A stretch of 64,000 nt of DNA from CAVRXT01 sp049644285 (GCA_049644285.1 JBARRP010000174.1:25297-89296); one strand, 5' to 3'. Positions 53,038 to 62,411 are shown, counted from the stretch's first letter. Notes: generated by a model from the letters alone, not told the origin. A program made the numbers and translations.

Positions 53038-54057
53038 ATGGCCATCATGTACTGGGAAGGGGACGCGAATCCGGAGGCACTCGAGGGGAAGCGCATCGCG
53101 GTGCTGGGCTACGGCAGCCAGGGACGCGCGCACGCACTGAATTTGCGCGACAGCGGTTGCGATGTCACGGTCGGACTGCGCCCGGAAGGGAAGAGCTGGG
53201 CCCTTGCGATTAAAGACGGCTGGAAACCTGCGCGGCCCGACGAAGCGGTGGCATCGGCGGATGTTGTGGCGATGTTAGTGCCGGATATGGCGCAGCCAAA
53301 ACTTTATCGGGATGAGGTGGCGCCAAAACTGAAGAGCGGCGCGATGCTGCTCTTCGGTCACGGCTTCAACATTCACTATGGGCAAATTCGGCCACCCGCC
53401 GCCGCGGATGTGACCATGGTCGCGCCGAAAGGCCCGGGCAATCTGGTGCGGCGGCAATTTGAAGAGGGACGGGGAGTGCCTTGCCTGCTCGCGATTCACC
53501 AGGATTCCAGCGGTTCGGCGTTCGAGAAAACGCTCGCCTACGCGCACGCGCTGGGCGGGACCCGCCCCGGAGTGATCGAGACCACTTTCAAGGAAGAGAC
53601 CGAGACGGATCTCTTCGGGGAGCAAGCGGTGCTTTGCGGTGGGGTGACTGAGTTGATGACGGCGGGCTGGGAGACGCTGGTCGAAGCGGGCTATCAGCCC
53701 GAGGCTGCCTATTTTGAATGCCTGCACGAGCTGAAACTCATTGTGGACCTGATCTATGAAGGCGGATTGGCCGGAATGCATCGTTACGTCAGTGAAACTG
53801 CGAAGTATGGTGATTTGTCCCGCGGGTCGAGAGTGATTGATTCCCATGTTCGCGAGAGCATGAAAAAGATTCTCGAGGAAATTCAATCGGGCGCTTTCGC
53901 CCGGGAGTGGATTGCGGAAGACCAGGCGGGACGCCCGAAATACACGGCGCTGCTCGAGGCGGACCTCAATCATCCGGTCGAAAAAGTGGGCGAAGATCTG
54001 CGCGCGAAAATGTCGTGGCTGCGAGAGAGGGCGGAGGCCGTGAAAGGAGCAAGATGA
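53038..54057 (+). CDS. ilvC: ketol-acid reductoisomerase
   Basis: A 339-residue class I enzyme. The NADPH fold has RIAVLGYGSQGRAHALNLRDSGCDVTVGLR, and the C-terminal knotted domain has QLELK-type LKSGAMLLFGHGFNIHYGQI, FKEETETDLFGEQAVLCGGVTELM, PEAAYFECLHELKLIVDLIYEGGLAGMHRYVSETAKYGDL and the catalytic Asp/Glu pair. It rearranges and reduces acetolactate or acetohydroxybutyrate. AAAGGGG precedes the ATG 11 bases after ilvD. The ilvB start overlaps its stop as ATGA. Confidence 0.97.
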   Translation: MAIMYWEGDANPEALEGKRIAVLGYGSQGRAHALNLRDSGCDVTVGLRPEGKSWALAIKDGWKPARPDEAVASADVVAMLVPDMAQPKLYRDEVAPKLKSGAMLLFGHGFNIHYGQIRPPAAADVTMVAPKGPGNLVRRQFEEGRGVPCLLAIHQDSSGSAFEKTLAYAHALGGTRPGVIETTFKEETETDLFGEQAVLCGGVTELMTAGWETLVEAGYQPEAAYFECLHELKLIVDLIYEGGLAGMHRYVSETAKYGDLSRGSRVIDSHVRESMKKILEEIQSGAFAREWIAEDQAGRPKYTALLEADLNHPVEKVGEDLRAKMSWLRERAEAVKGAR

Positions 54058-55709
54058 AGGGCGCCGAATTCCTGACAAAGGCTCTGGAACGGGAAGGGGT
54101 GGAGCTGATTTTCGGCTATCCCGGCGGGGCCATCATGCCCGTTTATGACGCGCTGCTGGATTCGAAGATCCGGCACATCCTGGTGCGACACGAGCAAGCA
54201 GCGGCGTTGGCCGCGGACGGATACGCGCGCGCGACGGGGAAGGTCGGGGTGTGCATGGCGACGTCGGGTCCGGGAGCGACGAACCTGGTCACCGGAATCG
54301 CGAATGCCTACATGGATTCGGTGCCGGTGGTAGCGATCACGGGCCAGGTGCCTACGCATCTGATGGGCACGGATGCATTTCAGGAAGTGGACATTTTCGG
54401 GATCACGCTGCCGGTGGTGAAGCACAGCTTTTTGGTGGAGCAGGCCGAAGAACTCGGCGAAGTGGTGCATGAGGCGTTTCGAATCGCGGGAACGGGCCGG
54501 CCCGGGCCAGTGCTGATTGATTTGCCGAAGGATATCGGCAACGCGGTCGCCGATTTTCGGTTCGCGGAGACGAAGGACGGCGAATGCTGGCCACCGCCGC
54601 CAGCCAAAGACGTCATCGCCCGCGCCGCGGAGATGATCGGGCAGAGCCGCCGTCCGGTGATTTATGCGGGTGGCGGAATCGGAATGGGACGCGCGATCGA
54701 GGAATTCCGCAAGTTTGTCACGCGGACGGGGATTCCGGTGGTTTCGACGCTCAAGGGCTTGGGGCTGTTGCCTGCGGAGCATGAGTTGTTCTTGGGAATG
54801 ATGGGCATGCACGGCAACAAAGCGTCGAATGACGCCGTGCAATCGTGTGATCTATTGATTTGCATTGGGGCGCGATTCGACGATCGCGCCACCGGGAGGC
54901 TGGCGGCATTTGCGCCCGAGGCGAAGGTCATTCACCTCGATGTGGATCCCTCCGAGATCGGGAAGCTGCGCCATGCTGATGTGGGCATCGCGGGAGATTT
55001 GCGTCCGGCCCTTGAGGCACTGTCGTTTGCGCTGGAAATCGAGGAGTGGCGAAAAGAATGTCGCGCGAGCAAGGCCGCCCACGCGTGGAACTACGAGCGC
55101 TCGACCCAAGATGTCTATGCGCCGTGGTTTCTCAAGCGGCTCTCGGACATGGCCGACGAGAACACGATTGTGACGTGTGACGTGGGACAGCACCAGATGT
55201 GGGTGGCGCAGCACTGGAGTTTCTCGAAGCCCGAAAATCACTTGAGCAGCGGGGGGCTGGGGACGATGGGATTTGGCTTGCCGGCGGCGATCGGGGCGCA
55301 ATTCGGGCGGCCAGATGCGCGCGTAATCAACGTCACCGGCGACGGGTCGATCATGATGAACCTGCAGGAACTAGCGACGCTGCGGCGCTACGACCTGCCC
55401 GTGAAGATTGTGCTGTTCGACAACCAGGCGCTGGGAATGGTCCGCCAGTGGCAGGAACTTTTCCACGAGCAGCGCTACAGCGAGGTGGACCTCTCGGATA
55501 ATCCCGACTTCAGCGAGGTGGCGAAATCGATGGGGATTCCGGCCTTCCGCGTGGAAGATAAGGACGAAGTGGAGCCAGCAATCGAGCGGCTGCTCGCGGA
55601 GCCGGGGCCGGTGCTGGCGCACGTCCTGATTCATCCGATGGCGAACGTTTGGCCAATCGTGGGGCCGGGCAGATCGAATTCGGAGATGATGGAGGAAAAA
55701 GTCGGGTGA
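54054..55709 (+). CDS. ilvB: acetolactate synthase, catalytic subunit
   Basis: A 551-residue ThDP enzyme, ATG at 54054 overlapping the ilvC stop. Segments: LIFGYPGGAIMPVYDALLDSKIRHILVRHEQAAALAADGYARATGKVGVCMATSGPGATNLV (catalytic Glu in RHEQ), FKEVDIFG-type QEVDIFGITLPVVKHS, and the ThDP motif VTGDGSIMMNLQELATLRRYDLPVKIVLFDNQALGMVRQWQ. It condenses two pyruvates or pyruvate with 2-ketobutyrate. The next gene, the ACT subunit, overlaps by four bases, so subunit synthesis is coupled. Confidence 0.97.
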   Translation: MKGAEFLTKALEREGVELIFGYPGGAIMPVYDALLDSKIRHILVRHEQAAALAADGYARATGKVGVCMATSGPGATNLVTGIANAYMDSVPVVAITGQVPTHLMGTDAFQEVDIFGITLPVVKHSFLVEQAEELGEVVHEAFRIAGTGRPGPVLIDLPKDIGNAVADFRFAETKDGECWPPPPAKDVIARAAEMIGQSRRPVIYAGGGIGMGRAIEEFRKFVTRTGIPVVSTLKGLGLLPAEHELFLGMMGMHGNKASNDAVQSCDLLICIGARFDDRATGRLAAFAPEAKVIHLDVDPSEIGKLRHADVGIAGDLRPALEALSFALEIEEWRKECRASKAAHAWNYERSTQDVYAPWFLKRLSDMADENTIVTCDVGQHQMWVAQHWSFSKPENHLSSGGLGTMGFGLPAAIGAQFGRPDARVINVTGDGSIMMNLQELATLRRYDLPVKIVLFDNQALGMVRQWQELFHEQRYSEVDLSDNPDFSEVAKSMGIPAFRVEDKDEVEPAIERLLAEPGPVLAHVLIHPMANVWPIVGPGRSNSEMMEEKVG

Positions 55710-55981
55710 GCACGTTCACCTACCAGCTTCGAGTGAAGCACAGCGAAGGAGCGCTAGTGCGAATCCTGGGGCTCACTCGGCGACGGCGGTACGACGTCGT
55801 GCAATTACTTGCTTATCCCTCGCCTGACGGAGATTTCATGGATGTGCAGATGACCGTGCGCTCGAAGCGTGCTGCCCCGGTTCTGGCGCGCCAACTCGAG
55901 AAACTGCTGGACGTCTCACACGTCCAGATAGTGGACGGAGAACCTTCGACATACCTCCAGACGAAAGCAGCCTCTTTGTAA
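55706..55981 (+). CDS. ilvM: short ACT-domain subunit of acetolactate synthase (IlvM-like)
   Basis: A 91-residue single-ACT protein with GTG start at 55706 overlapping the ilvB stop as GTGA. The ACT core is FTYQLRVKHSEGALVRILGLTRRRRYDVVQLLAYP...DFMDVQMTVRSKRAAPVLARQLEKLLDVSHVQI. Its length matches IlvM (about 87 aa) rather than the two-domain IlvN or IlvH (about 160 aa). It is likely to tune, not always strongly inhibit, the catalytic subunit. The gene ends the ilv operon. Confidence 0.9.
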   Translation: MSTFTYQLRVKHSEGALVRILGLTRRRRYDVVQLLAYPSPDGDFMDVQMTVRSKRAAPVLARQLEKLLDVSHVQIVDGEPSTYLQTKAASL

Positions 55982-56023
55982 ACCCGCACAGTTTTTCAGC
56001 AGCGCTCGCCTGCGAATGAATGT

Positions 56024-56539
56024 TCAGAGTTGTGCTGCGACCCAGATGGCGAGGTCTTTTAGCTGCTTTTCTTTTTGTGGGGTATAGGTGCCGATGGGGA
56101 CGATGCTGATGAAGTAGCGCACTTTGCCCTTTTGAACGTGGATGGCATGATTGGAGTCGAGATAGGCGCTATCGCCAATGCCGGCCACATCGGTCGGCGG
56201 CCCGAAAAACGGCTTCAACTTGTTCGCGGTGTCTTTAGCGACAGCTTCCGACGGATCGGCATAAATAATGAAGATGACGCTGCGCGTAAGCCCCGTCTTG
56301 GATTGAAATTCGCACCGCGTCCCGCTGGGATTGTTCGGGAATGGCGGCGGATACGAGTTCTTTGAGGGTGAACCGAAAGATTGTCCCAGGACCTTTTCCA
56401 ACTCGCTGCCCGGCAGCAGCGAGCAGACGTCGGAGGGAAGATCCTTGGCTCGAGCTGCCATCGCGCTCGAAAGCAGTGCGAAGGCCACGGATGCAATGAC
56501 AACAAAGGCTCGCGGTCCCCATACTTGCAAACGGCGCAT
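56024..56539 (-). CDS. secreted DUF3558-like protein
   Basis: A 171-residue protein started at the ATG at 56539, with GGAGA upstream. A signal peptide covers residues 1-32 (FVVIASVAFALLSSAMAARA). The mature part begins LPSDVCSLLPGSELEKVLGQSFG and carries a second Cys in GTRCEF, followed by beta strands and DVAGIGDSAYLDSN. The C-L-L-x-x-x-E-L-E-x-x-L-G and GIGDSAY pattern resembles secreted DUF3558-type proteins. The function is unknown. It converges with the ilv operon. Confidence 0.75.
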   Translation of the reverse strand: MRRLQVWGPRAFVVIASVAFALLSSAMAARAKDLPSDVCSLLPGSELEKVLGQSFGSPSKNSYPPPFPNNPSGTRCEFQSKTGLTRSVIFIIYADPSEAVAKDTANKLKPFFGPPTDVAGIGDSAYLDSNHAIHVQKGKVRYFISIVPIGTYTPQKEKQLKDLAIWVAAQL

Positions 56540-56874
56540 CAGCGATCTCCTTTCCCGTGAGCAGTACGAACACCCGGTCCCCAAATCTTACACCGAGTGT
56601 AACATCCGCAGCTTTCAACCGGGATCGACGTCCGGACGCTCAGGGAGCCCGAGCCTACTTGTCTAGGTTGGAATCCCGCCAACCGTCTCGAGCCGCACGG
56701 GAGTCTCAACTTCGCTACACCGGTGCGGAATTTCTGCTGCAGGCTTATCTCATCTGGTGCATTTTATGAGGTCCGCAGCCGGAACTCAGAGGCTCACCGA
56801 GCACGACTTGCGGCTGAGCCTTGAAGGGTCGGCGGAATTGCGTCCTCCTGACAGGCTCTCCTAGAAAGGGTGCA

Positions 56875-57630
56875 ATGGATATCAACTCGACTATTCGCAT
56901 TGGTCCGTTTGAGGTGTTCTATCCGGTGCAACCGGCTGTTTCCTCGGTCCGGCACTACGGCGAGCACAGCTTTCCGGGAAGACTATTTGTTGTCGAGGGG
57001 ATCGACGGGTCCGGAAAGTCAACGCAGCTCAGCCTGCTGCACAAGTGGCTGGAGTCGAAAGGGTATGGCGTCGTGTTCAGCGAGTGGAATTCTTCACCGC
57101 TGGTGAAGGACACGACCAAGCTGGGGAAGAAAAAGAAGATGCTCACTCCCGCAACGTTTTCGCTGATTCATTCGACGGACTTCGCCGATCGAACCGAGCG
57201 GAGCATCCTTCCGCTTCTGAAAGCCGGCGCGGTGGTGCTGTGCGATCGATACATTTATACCGCGTTCGCGCGCGATGTGGCCCGCGGGATGGATGGCGAA
57301 TGGGTGCGCGATCTCTACGGGTTTGCCGTGAAGCCGACGGTGGCTTTTTATTTCCGGGTTCCACTGGAGACGGCGATTGAACGGTTGATGGACGCTCGCG
57401 ATGGCTTCCGGTTTTACGAAGCTGGCATGGATTTGGCGTTGAGCGATGACCCCGAAGAGAGCTTCCGGATTTTCCAAGGGCGGATCATCAACGAGTACGA
57501 CAAGATGATCCCGGAATTCGGGCTGACGGTGGTGGATGCTACCTTGCCGGTCGAAGTGCAGCAGGCACAGGTGCGTCGAATCGTGAGAACACATCTCGAG
57601 AAAGCTAAAGAATTGAGGGTCCAGCCATGA
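56875..57630 (+). CDS. thymidylate-kinase-like protein A
   Basis: A 251-residue P-loop kinase started at the ATG at 56875 (AAAGGG upstream), preferred to a longer frame. Walker A is VVEGIDGSGKSTQ, complete. The nucleotide-kinase DRYIYTAFARDVARG segment (dTMP kinase-like) and the LID-like region are present, but the middle carries an extra segment (DARDGFRFYEAGMDLAL, about 200-215) and the protein is about 40 residues longer than typical Tmk. Its stop overlaps the start of a second, related gene. The substrate may be dTMP but is uncertain. Confidence 0.85.
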   Translation: MDINSTIRIGPFEVFYPVQPAVSSVRHYGEHSFPGRLFVVEGIDGSGKSTQLSLLHKWLESKGYGVVFSEWNSSPLVKDTTKLGKKKKMLTPATFSLIHSTDFADRTERSILPLLKAGAVVLCDRYIYTAFARDVARGMDGEWVRDLYGFAVKPTVAFYFRVPLETAIERLMDARDGFRFYEAGMDLALSDDPEESFRIFQGRIINEYDKMIPEFGLTVVDATLPVEVQQAQVRRIVRTHLEKAKELRVQP

Positions 57631-58481
57631 GGCAGACTTACGGGAAACTTTTGCCGGGAATGAGGCTTTCCGATCTGGCGGGCAAACTGATCGCAATCGA
57701 GGGAACCGACGGAGCGGGGCGCACGACTCAGATCAACCTGCTGAAGTCATGGCTCGAGGAGCTGGGTCATGCCGTTCTGGATACGGGCATGACGCGCTCG
57801 CCGCTGTTCGGCGACGGGATTCGCCGAGCCAAAGAGGGAAACAATCTGGGGCGTGTGACGCAGAGTCTTTTTTACGCGACCGATTTTGTCGACCGCCTCG
57901 AGAATGAAATCGTCCCGGCGCTGCGCGCGGGGTTCATCGTGCTGACCGACCGATACATTTATTCGCTGACGGCGAGAGCGATGGTTCGCGGCATGGATCC
58001 CTCGTGGATTCGGAGCATCTTCAGCGTCGCGTTGAAACCCGACGCAATTTTTTACCTACGGCTCGGCATCGACCAACTCATTCGAAGGGTCGTCTTTTCG
58101 CGGGGCTTTGATTACTGGGAATCGGGAATGGACCTTTACCCTGGCCACGATATGTACGACAGCTTTTGCGGTTACCAGGCGGCGCTTTTGGCGGAGTTCG
58201 ACCGGCTCAGCGAGGAATACAGGTTTGAGACGGTGGATGCATCGGCTGAAGCGAAGATCGTGTTCAGTCAGCTTCAGGCGAAGGTCCTGCGCATTCTCGA
58301 AAGCGATTCGCGAAATGTATTTCTGTCCAGGATGCACTCAGCTTCGACCGAAGGCGTAACCCGTGGCGTCGAGGAAAAGCCTATTCCTCCTGCGGACGAC
58401 GCCTTCGCGGAAGATTTGAATCTTGCACCCGCCCCTATTCCCTTGCGCGGAAACGGCCGAATCGCGCTTCAGCGCAAGTAG
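57627..58481 (+). CDS. thymidylate-kinase-like protein B with altered Walker A
   Basis: A 284-residue paralogue of the preceding gene, ATG overlapping its stop (ATGA). The fold and the same insert are kept (FDYWESGMDLYPG, DRYIYSLTARAMVRG), but Walker A reads IEGTDGAGRTTQ: the invariant Lys is Arg. A poorly conserved Pro/Ala-rich tail follows from about residue 245. The pair look like diverged duplicates, and this copy may be catalytically weak or a regulatory partner. Coupled translation suggests a heterodimer; this is inference. Confidence 0.85.
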   Translation: MRQTYGKLLPGMRLSDLAGKLIAIEGTDGAGRTTQINLLKSWLEELGHAVLDTGMTRSPLFGDGIRRAKEGNNLGRVTQSLFYATDFVDRLENEIVPALRAGFIVLTDRYIYSLTARAMVRGMDPSWIRSIFSVALKPDAIFYLRLGIDQLIRRVVFSRGFDYWESGMDLYPGHDMYDSFCGYQAALLAEFDRLSEEYRFETVDASAEAKIVFSQLQAKVLRILESDSRNVFLSRMHSASTEGVTRGVEEKPIPPADDAFAEDLNLAPAPIPLRGNGRIALQRK

Positions 58482-58751
58482 AGCATTCCCCACGAAGAGT
58501 TGAAAGCGCCGGGTCCCGGCGTTTCCGCCGGAAGCACTGTTGGTGTAACTTTGCTCAGGCTGTAGAGGCAATTCTGGAAGCTTAGGACTGAGGTCAGTAA
58601 CTCATGAAGACGCTTCGAGAAGTTCTCGCGCTCGGCACAGGCAACTGCGTTGGACCCAAAGGCGCGGCTGAATCATCTATATTCGAGAGAATGGCGTAAC
58701 CAAATTGCGCCTGAGCGAGTAGGATGAAGGCCATTTCGAAGGGAGGGAGCA

Positions 58752-58988
58752 ATGGAGAAGCAAACAATTGGAACGAGGATTGTCTTGCAAGTCGGCAGCG
58801 AGCTGCGCATCAGGAACAACGGAGACTTTATCATCGACAATCCGGAACTCGAGCTTGCCCGAGAAGACCAGGCCGCCGACGCGGTCCTGCTCTACCGCTT
58901 CGATGAGAAAGCAGGCGAACATGTCCTGCGACTGGTCGACCCTGTTGCCGACCACGCGCACTTGGGGACTCACCGTCGCGACGATTAG
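58752..58988 (+). CDS. small hypothetical protein, 78 aa
   Basis: A short frame with GGGAGGG well placed before the ATG. The product starts MEKQTIGTRIVLQVGSELRIRNNGDFIIDNPELELAREDQAADAVLLYRFDEKAGEH, a likely small beta-structured soluble protein with acidic character. No family is recognised. The gap of 270 bases upstream contains no other feature I can name. Confidence 0.55.
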   Translation: MEKQTIGTRIVLQVGSELRIRNNGDFIIDNPELELAREDQAADAVLLYRFDEKAGEHVLRLVDPVADHAHLGTHRRDD

Positions 58989-59068
58989 GCTGACGATTCG
59001 CTCGATTACTCCGACCGGGAGATTCACCATCCCGACGAATTTCAATCGCTCATTTCAGGAGACTGGCC

Positions 59069-60217
59069 ATGCCTCATCTGTTTGACAACTTGGAAATTCG
59101 CGATATTACGCTAAGGCATCGGATCGTTGTCTCGCCGATGTGCCAGTATTCGAGCAAAGATGGATTTGCGGACGACTGGCACCTCGTGCACTTGGGCAGC
59201 CGCGCCGTTGGCGGCGCCTCACTCGTTTTCACCGAGGCGACGGCGGTACTTCCCGAAGCCCGGATCAGCCCACAGGACTTGGGAATCTGGAAGGACGAGC
59301 ATATCGAGCCCCTCGCGCGCATCACCCGTTTTATCCACGAGCAGGGGAGCATTGCAGGAATCCAGTTGGCGCATGCGGGGCGCAAGGCGAGCACTCGCCG
59401 CCCGTGGGAAGGGCGCGGCTTGATCCCGATGGACCAAGGCGGCTGGCAACCAGTGGCGCCCAGCGCATTGCGCTTTGCGAGCGACTATCCTCTTCCCGAG
59501 GCTCTGAACGAGGATGGGATTCGAAGAGTCGTCCGGGGGTTTCGACAAGCGGCACGGCGCGCCTGCGAAGCGGGCTTCCAAGTCCTCGAAATTCATGCTG
59601 CCCACGGCTATCTGATCCACGAGTTCCTTTCACCCTTCAGCAATCAAAGAACCGACGGATACGGCGGCTCGTTCGAGAATCGCACGCGTTTGCTTCGCGA
59701 AGTTGCGGAAGAGGTGCGACGGAATTGGCCGGAGCGGCTGCCGCTGTTCGTGCGCATCTCGGCGACCGATTGGAAAGAGGGCGGCTGGGATTTGGATCAA
59801 TCCGTGGAGCTCGCCAGCCGGCTGCAACCGCTCGGCGTCGATCTGATTGATTGTTCTTCGGGCGGCAACATCGCGGACGTGGAAATCCCTGTGGAGCCAG
59901 GCTATCAGGTACGGTTCGCCGAGCGAATCCGGCGCGACACCGGAATCCTGACGGGCGCCGTCGGCCTGATCACTACGCCAGCTCAAGTGGACAAGATTAT
60001 TCGCGAATCGCAGGCGGACATTGTTCTCTTGGCGCGGCAAATGCTGCGTGATCCGTATTGGCCGGCTCGAATCGTGGGCGAACTCGGGTTCGCATTCCCA
60101 TGGCCGCCCCAGTATTTGCGCGCCGCGCCGGTAGGAACGCCCGCGCGCACACCGGTTGATGTCGAGGAACTCCAGCAATCCTTTTGCGAACAGCATGCCA
60201 TTCCCGCTGGCGGTTGA
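59069..60217 (+). CDS. Old Yellow Enzyme family NADH:flavin oxidoreductase (YqjM-like)
   Basis: A 382-residue FMN TIM-barrel enzyme. YqjM-type features are RHRIVVSPMCQYSSKDGFADDWHLVHLGSRAVGGASLVFTEATAV (the Cys in PMCQYSS and following Tyr that distinguish this subgroup), GIQLAHAGRKAST, HAAHGYLIHEFLSPFSNQRTDGYGGSFENRTRL (His pair binding substrate), FVRISATDW and VLLARQMLRDPYWPAR. It reduces activated alkenes such as alpha,beta-unsaturated carbonyls. AGGAGAC precedes the ATG. The physiological substrate is unknown. Confidence 0.95.
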   Translation: MPHLFDNLEIRDITLRHRIVVSPMCQYSSKDGFADDWHLVHLGSRAVGGASLVFTEATAVLPEARISPQDLGIWKDEHIEPLARITRFIHEQGSIAGIQLAHAGRKASTRRPWEGRGLIPMDQGGWQPVAPSALRFASDYPLPEALNEDGIRRVVRGFRQAARRACEAGFQVLEIHAAHGYLIHEFLSPFSNQRTDGYGGSFENRTRLLREVAEEVRRNWPERLPLFVRISATDWKEGGWDLDQSVELASRLQPLGVDLIDCSSGGNIADVEIPVEPGYQVRFAERIRRDTGILTGAVGLITTPAQVDKIIRESQADIVLLARQMLRDPYWPARIVGELGFAFPWPPQYLRAAPVGTPARTPVDVEELQQSFCEQHAIPAGG

Positions 60218-60541
60218 GTCTTGGCACCGAGTTCCGAATCGGTTGCAAACATGATGGCGTGGTCGGAGGCGGCGTTTCAGCGCACGCGCGGCAATCTCCA
60301 CGGTCCGCCGGCGGGTCAACGCCCAGACCACCGCGATGTAAATAAACGCTATGATGGGATTAAGAACTTCAGTCAGCACCTCGGCGGGGTAGGGCATCGC
60401 CGCAAGCGCCGGTCGGTTGAAGGGTATGGGGCCATTTGCGAGGAAGGGAATCGCCAATGCGAACGCAACCCAGATCGCAATGCCGACCTGCACACTGCGT
60501 TCGCGCAATAGCGCTGCGAGCCAGTTTCGCTTCCGAGACAT
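60218..60541 (-). pseudogene. membrane-protein N-terminal fragment
   Basis: The frame starting at the ATG at 60541 encodes MSRKRNWLAALLRERSVQVGIAIWVAFALAIPFLANGPIPFN and a second hydrophobic segment (EVLNPIIAFIYIAVVWALTRRR). Beyond about 100 residues it continues only as antisense to the oxidoreductase, without coding character. A truncated membrane protein cut off at its 3' side is likely. The IS110 unit borders its 5' side. I cannot name the family. Confidence 0.4.
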
Positions 60542-60559
60542 CTGAGTAAGTCTGTCAAT

Positions 60560-61922
60560 AGTTTTTTATCGGCCTTGGCAATACTGATCCACTGAGTATC
60601 CACAAGGAATTCACAAGGTTTTCCCCGGAGCTAAAACGGCACTTAGGGGCGAGCCGTGTTTGGCGAGCGTAGCCAGATACTTGCTCTCATCGTAGGCAAC
60701 CCCATCTTTCCAGCAACGGAATACAATGCGAATCCATTTGAAGGCCAGCGCCCGCACGGCCGCGTGATGCCCATTGCCCTTGCGGCGCTGTTGCTGGTAG
60801 TAAACTCGCGCCCATTCCGACTGGGCGATGGAATGACCGGCCCACTCGTGAAAGCTCTGCCGCAGAAATTTCGGGCAGGCCCAGCGAACATGAACCCACT
60901 TTTTTTCCCCGCTGCTCTCCGTCACGGGCGCGATCCCAGTGAAGGACTGGACTTCCTGCGCGGTGCGGTAACGCTCACGCTGCGAGCCAAAGGCCGGCAA
61001 CAAACGTGGTGCCATCACTGGTCCCGCGCCTGGCAACGAGTCAAAGATGAAAAAATCCGGATGCACCGCCGTCGCCTCCTCGATCTGACGGTCCAGATCC
61101 TCAATGCCATCGACTAGGATACGGACGAGTTGAGCAATCACTTTCACGACCGCACTCTTGGCCTCAATCACCGCCCGATCCCGGATGGCCGGGATGGCTT
61201 GGCGGATCCCTTCGATTCGGCGCTCGAGCCGTTCTTGGTCCCGACAGCGGTGTTTGCGGAAAAATGAGCGCCGGCTCGAGGGTGGAGCGTTTTGTAACTC
61301 CTCTAGGCTGGGCCAGCGCTTGAGCAGTGCACAGACCAACTCCGTATCCAGCCGTCCAAACCAATCCAGCATCTGCGGGAAGTACACTTTCAAGTGGTTG
61401 GTCAATCGATTGATTTGTGCCGTCTTTTCATCCACTAGTTTGCGCCGCTCCTCCACCAGATTTTGCACCCGGCGGGTGGCTTCACTGTCCGGCGACAAAC
61501 AGCGCAACTTGTTGCGATGCTGTAGCAACAGATCCAGCAGCAGGTCGGCATCCCGAGGATCATCCTTGGCGCCGGAAGGGTACAGCGCTTGCCGCAGGTT
61601 GGCGGCCATCTGCGAAGGCACCGGGAACAGATGCAACGGCTCATACTTGCTGAGCATGAACACCAGAGCGCCCCGCGATTGCTCCACCGCCACCGCGATG
61701 GGACCTTGAGCAAATCGTTGACACAGGTGGGCAACCCAGACCTCCACCGCTTCCGGGGTGTGCTCCAGCTCTCCGTTTTCGCGCTGCTCCGATCCGGCGA
61801 CTTGCAAGCACCACACATGTTTCTGATCCGCCCAATCGATGCCCACGAATGCAGCGAACTGCGCTTCCTGTTGAATTGATCCGATTTCTGACATGGTTGA
61901 TCTACTTAACCTGAATCCTGCG
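60560..61922 (-). mobile_element. IS110-family element, left end interrupted by a group II intron
   Basis: The core is the IS110 transposase. The right boundary (near 60560) is approximate because IS110 elements lack clear inverted repeats. The left side stops at 61922, where a group II intron begins, 28 bases before the transposase start codon. Sequence after the intron (63853 on) may be the rest of the left end. Confidence 0.6.
60611..61894 (-). CDS. IS110-family transposase/recombinase (DEDD)
   Basis: A 427-residue recombinase started at the ATG at 61894. The RuvC-like DEDD domain has FVGIDWADQKHVWCLQV (Asp), AVAVEQSRGALVFML (Glu region) and YPSGAKDDPRDADLLLDLLL (Asp pair). A coiled-coil spacer follows (about 150-280, EERRKLVDEKTAQINRLTNHLKVYF). 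The Tnp domain has DSLPGAGPVMAPRLLPAFG, TGIAPVTESSGEKKW and FLRQSFHEWAGHSIAQSEWARVYYQQQRRKGNGHHAAVRALAFKWIRI, with the catalytic-type Ser. IS110 enzymes use a bridge RNA from the element's noncoding end to choose target and donor sites. Confidence 0.95.
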   Translation of the reverse strand: MSEIGSIQQEAQFAAFVGIDWADQKHVWCLQVAGSEQRENGELEHTPEAVEVWVAHLCQRFAQGPIAVAVEQSRGALVFMLSKYEPLHLFPVPSQMAANLRQALYPSGAKDDPRDADLLLDLLLQHRNKLRCLSPDSEATRRVQNLVEERRKLVDEKTAQINRLTNHLKVYFPQMLDWFGRLDTELVCALLKRWPSLEELQNAPPSSRRSFFRKHRCRDQERLERRIEGIRQAIPAIRDRAVIEAKSAVVKVIAQLVRILVDGIEDLDRQIEEATAVHPDFFIFDSLPGAGPVMAPRLLPAFGSQRERYRTAQEVQSFTGIAPVTESSGEKKWVHVRWACPKFLRQSFHEWAGHSIAQSEWARVYYQQQRRKGNGHHAAVRALAFKWIRIVFRCWKDGVAYDESKYLATLAKHGSPLSAVLAPGKTL

Positions 61923-62411
61923 GTGCGCCCCAATGGCGCAGATCACCAGTGGAGGAAGGAGCCACCCATGTAGTTATCGGTTGGCATGGTAGCTGACGAG
62001 CGATTTGACTGGGTAACCGGTCGGATCGAAGCCTCGTGACAAAGCCCACATTTGGGTGGGCGAGCAACCTGGCAGGCCGTAACACGAGTGAAGCTCGAGC
62101 AGGCCTCGAAAGCGAAATCGTGGATGCCGACCCGCCCGCAGGATGGGGAAGGCCGCGTGGGGCAGGGAAGGAACCGACAAGTGCACCTGTTCCGATCCAC
62201 CGGGGCAATGAGCACGGCATGTCCGGAAGGTGGTCTGGGTAATTGGGGGAGACCCGGTTCTGATGGAGGTTCGCGCCTCCGACATCGTCTGCAAGGATGA
62301 TGGTCAGACCGGGAGACGGAGAGGGCCGTAGGAGCGTTGAGGCCGGGTAATGCCGGCGGAGCAAAGGGCCCTCGCTTCTGGTGTGCTTTCGAAGAAGAAG
62401 AGGAGTGGTGA

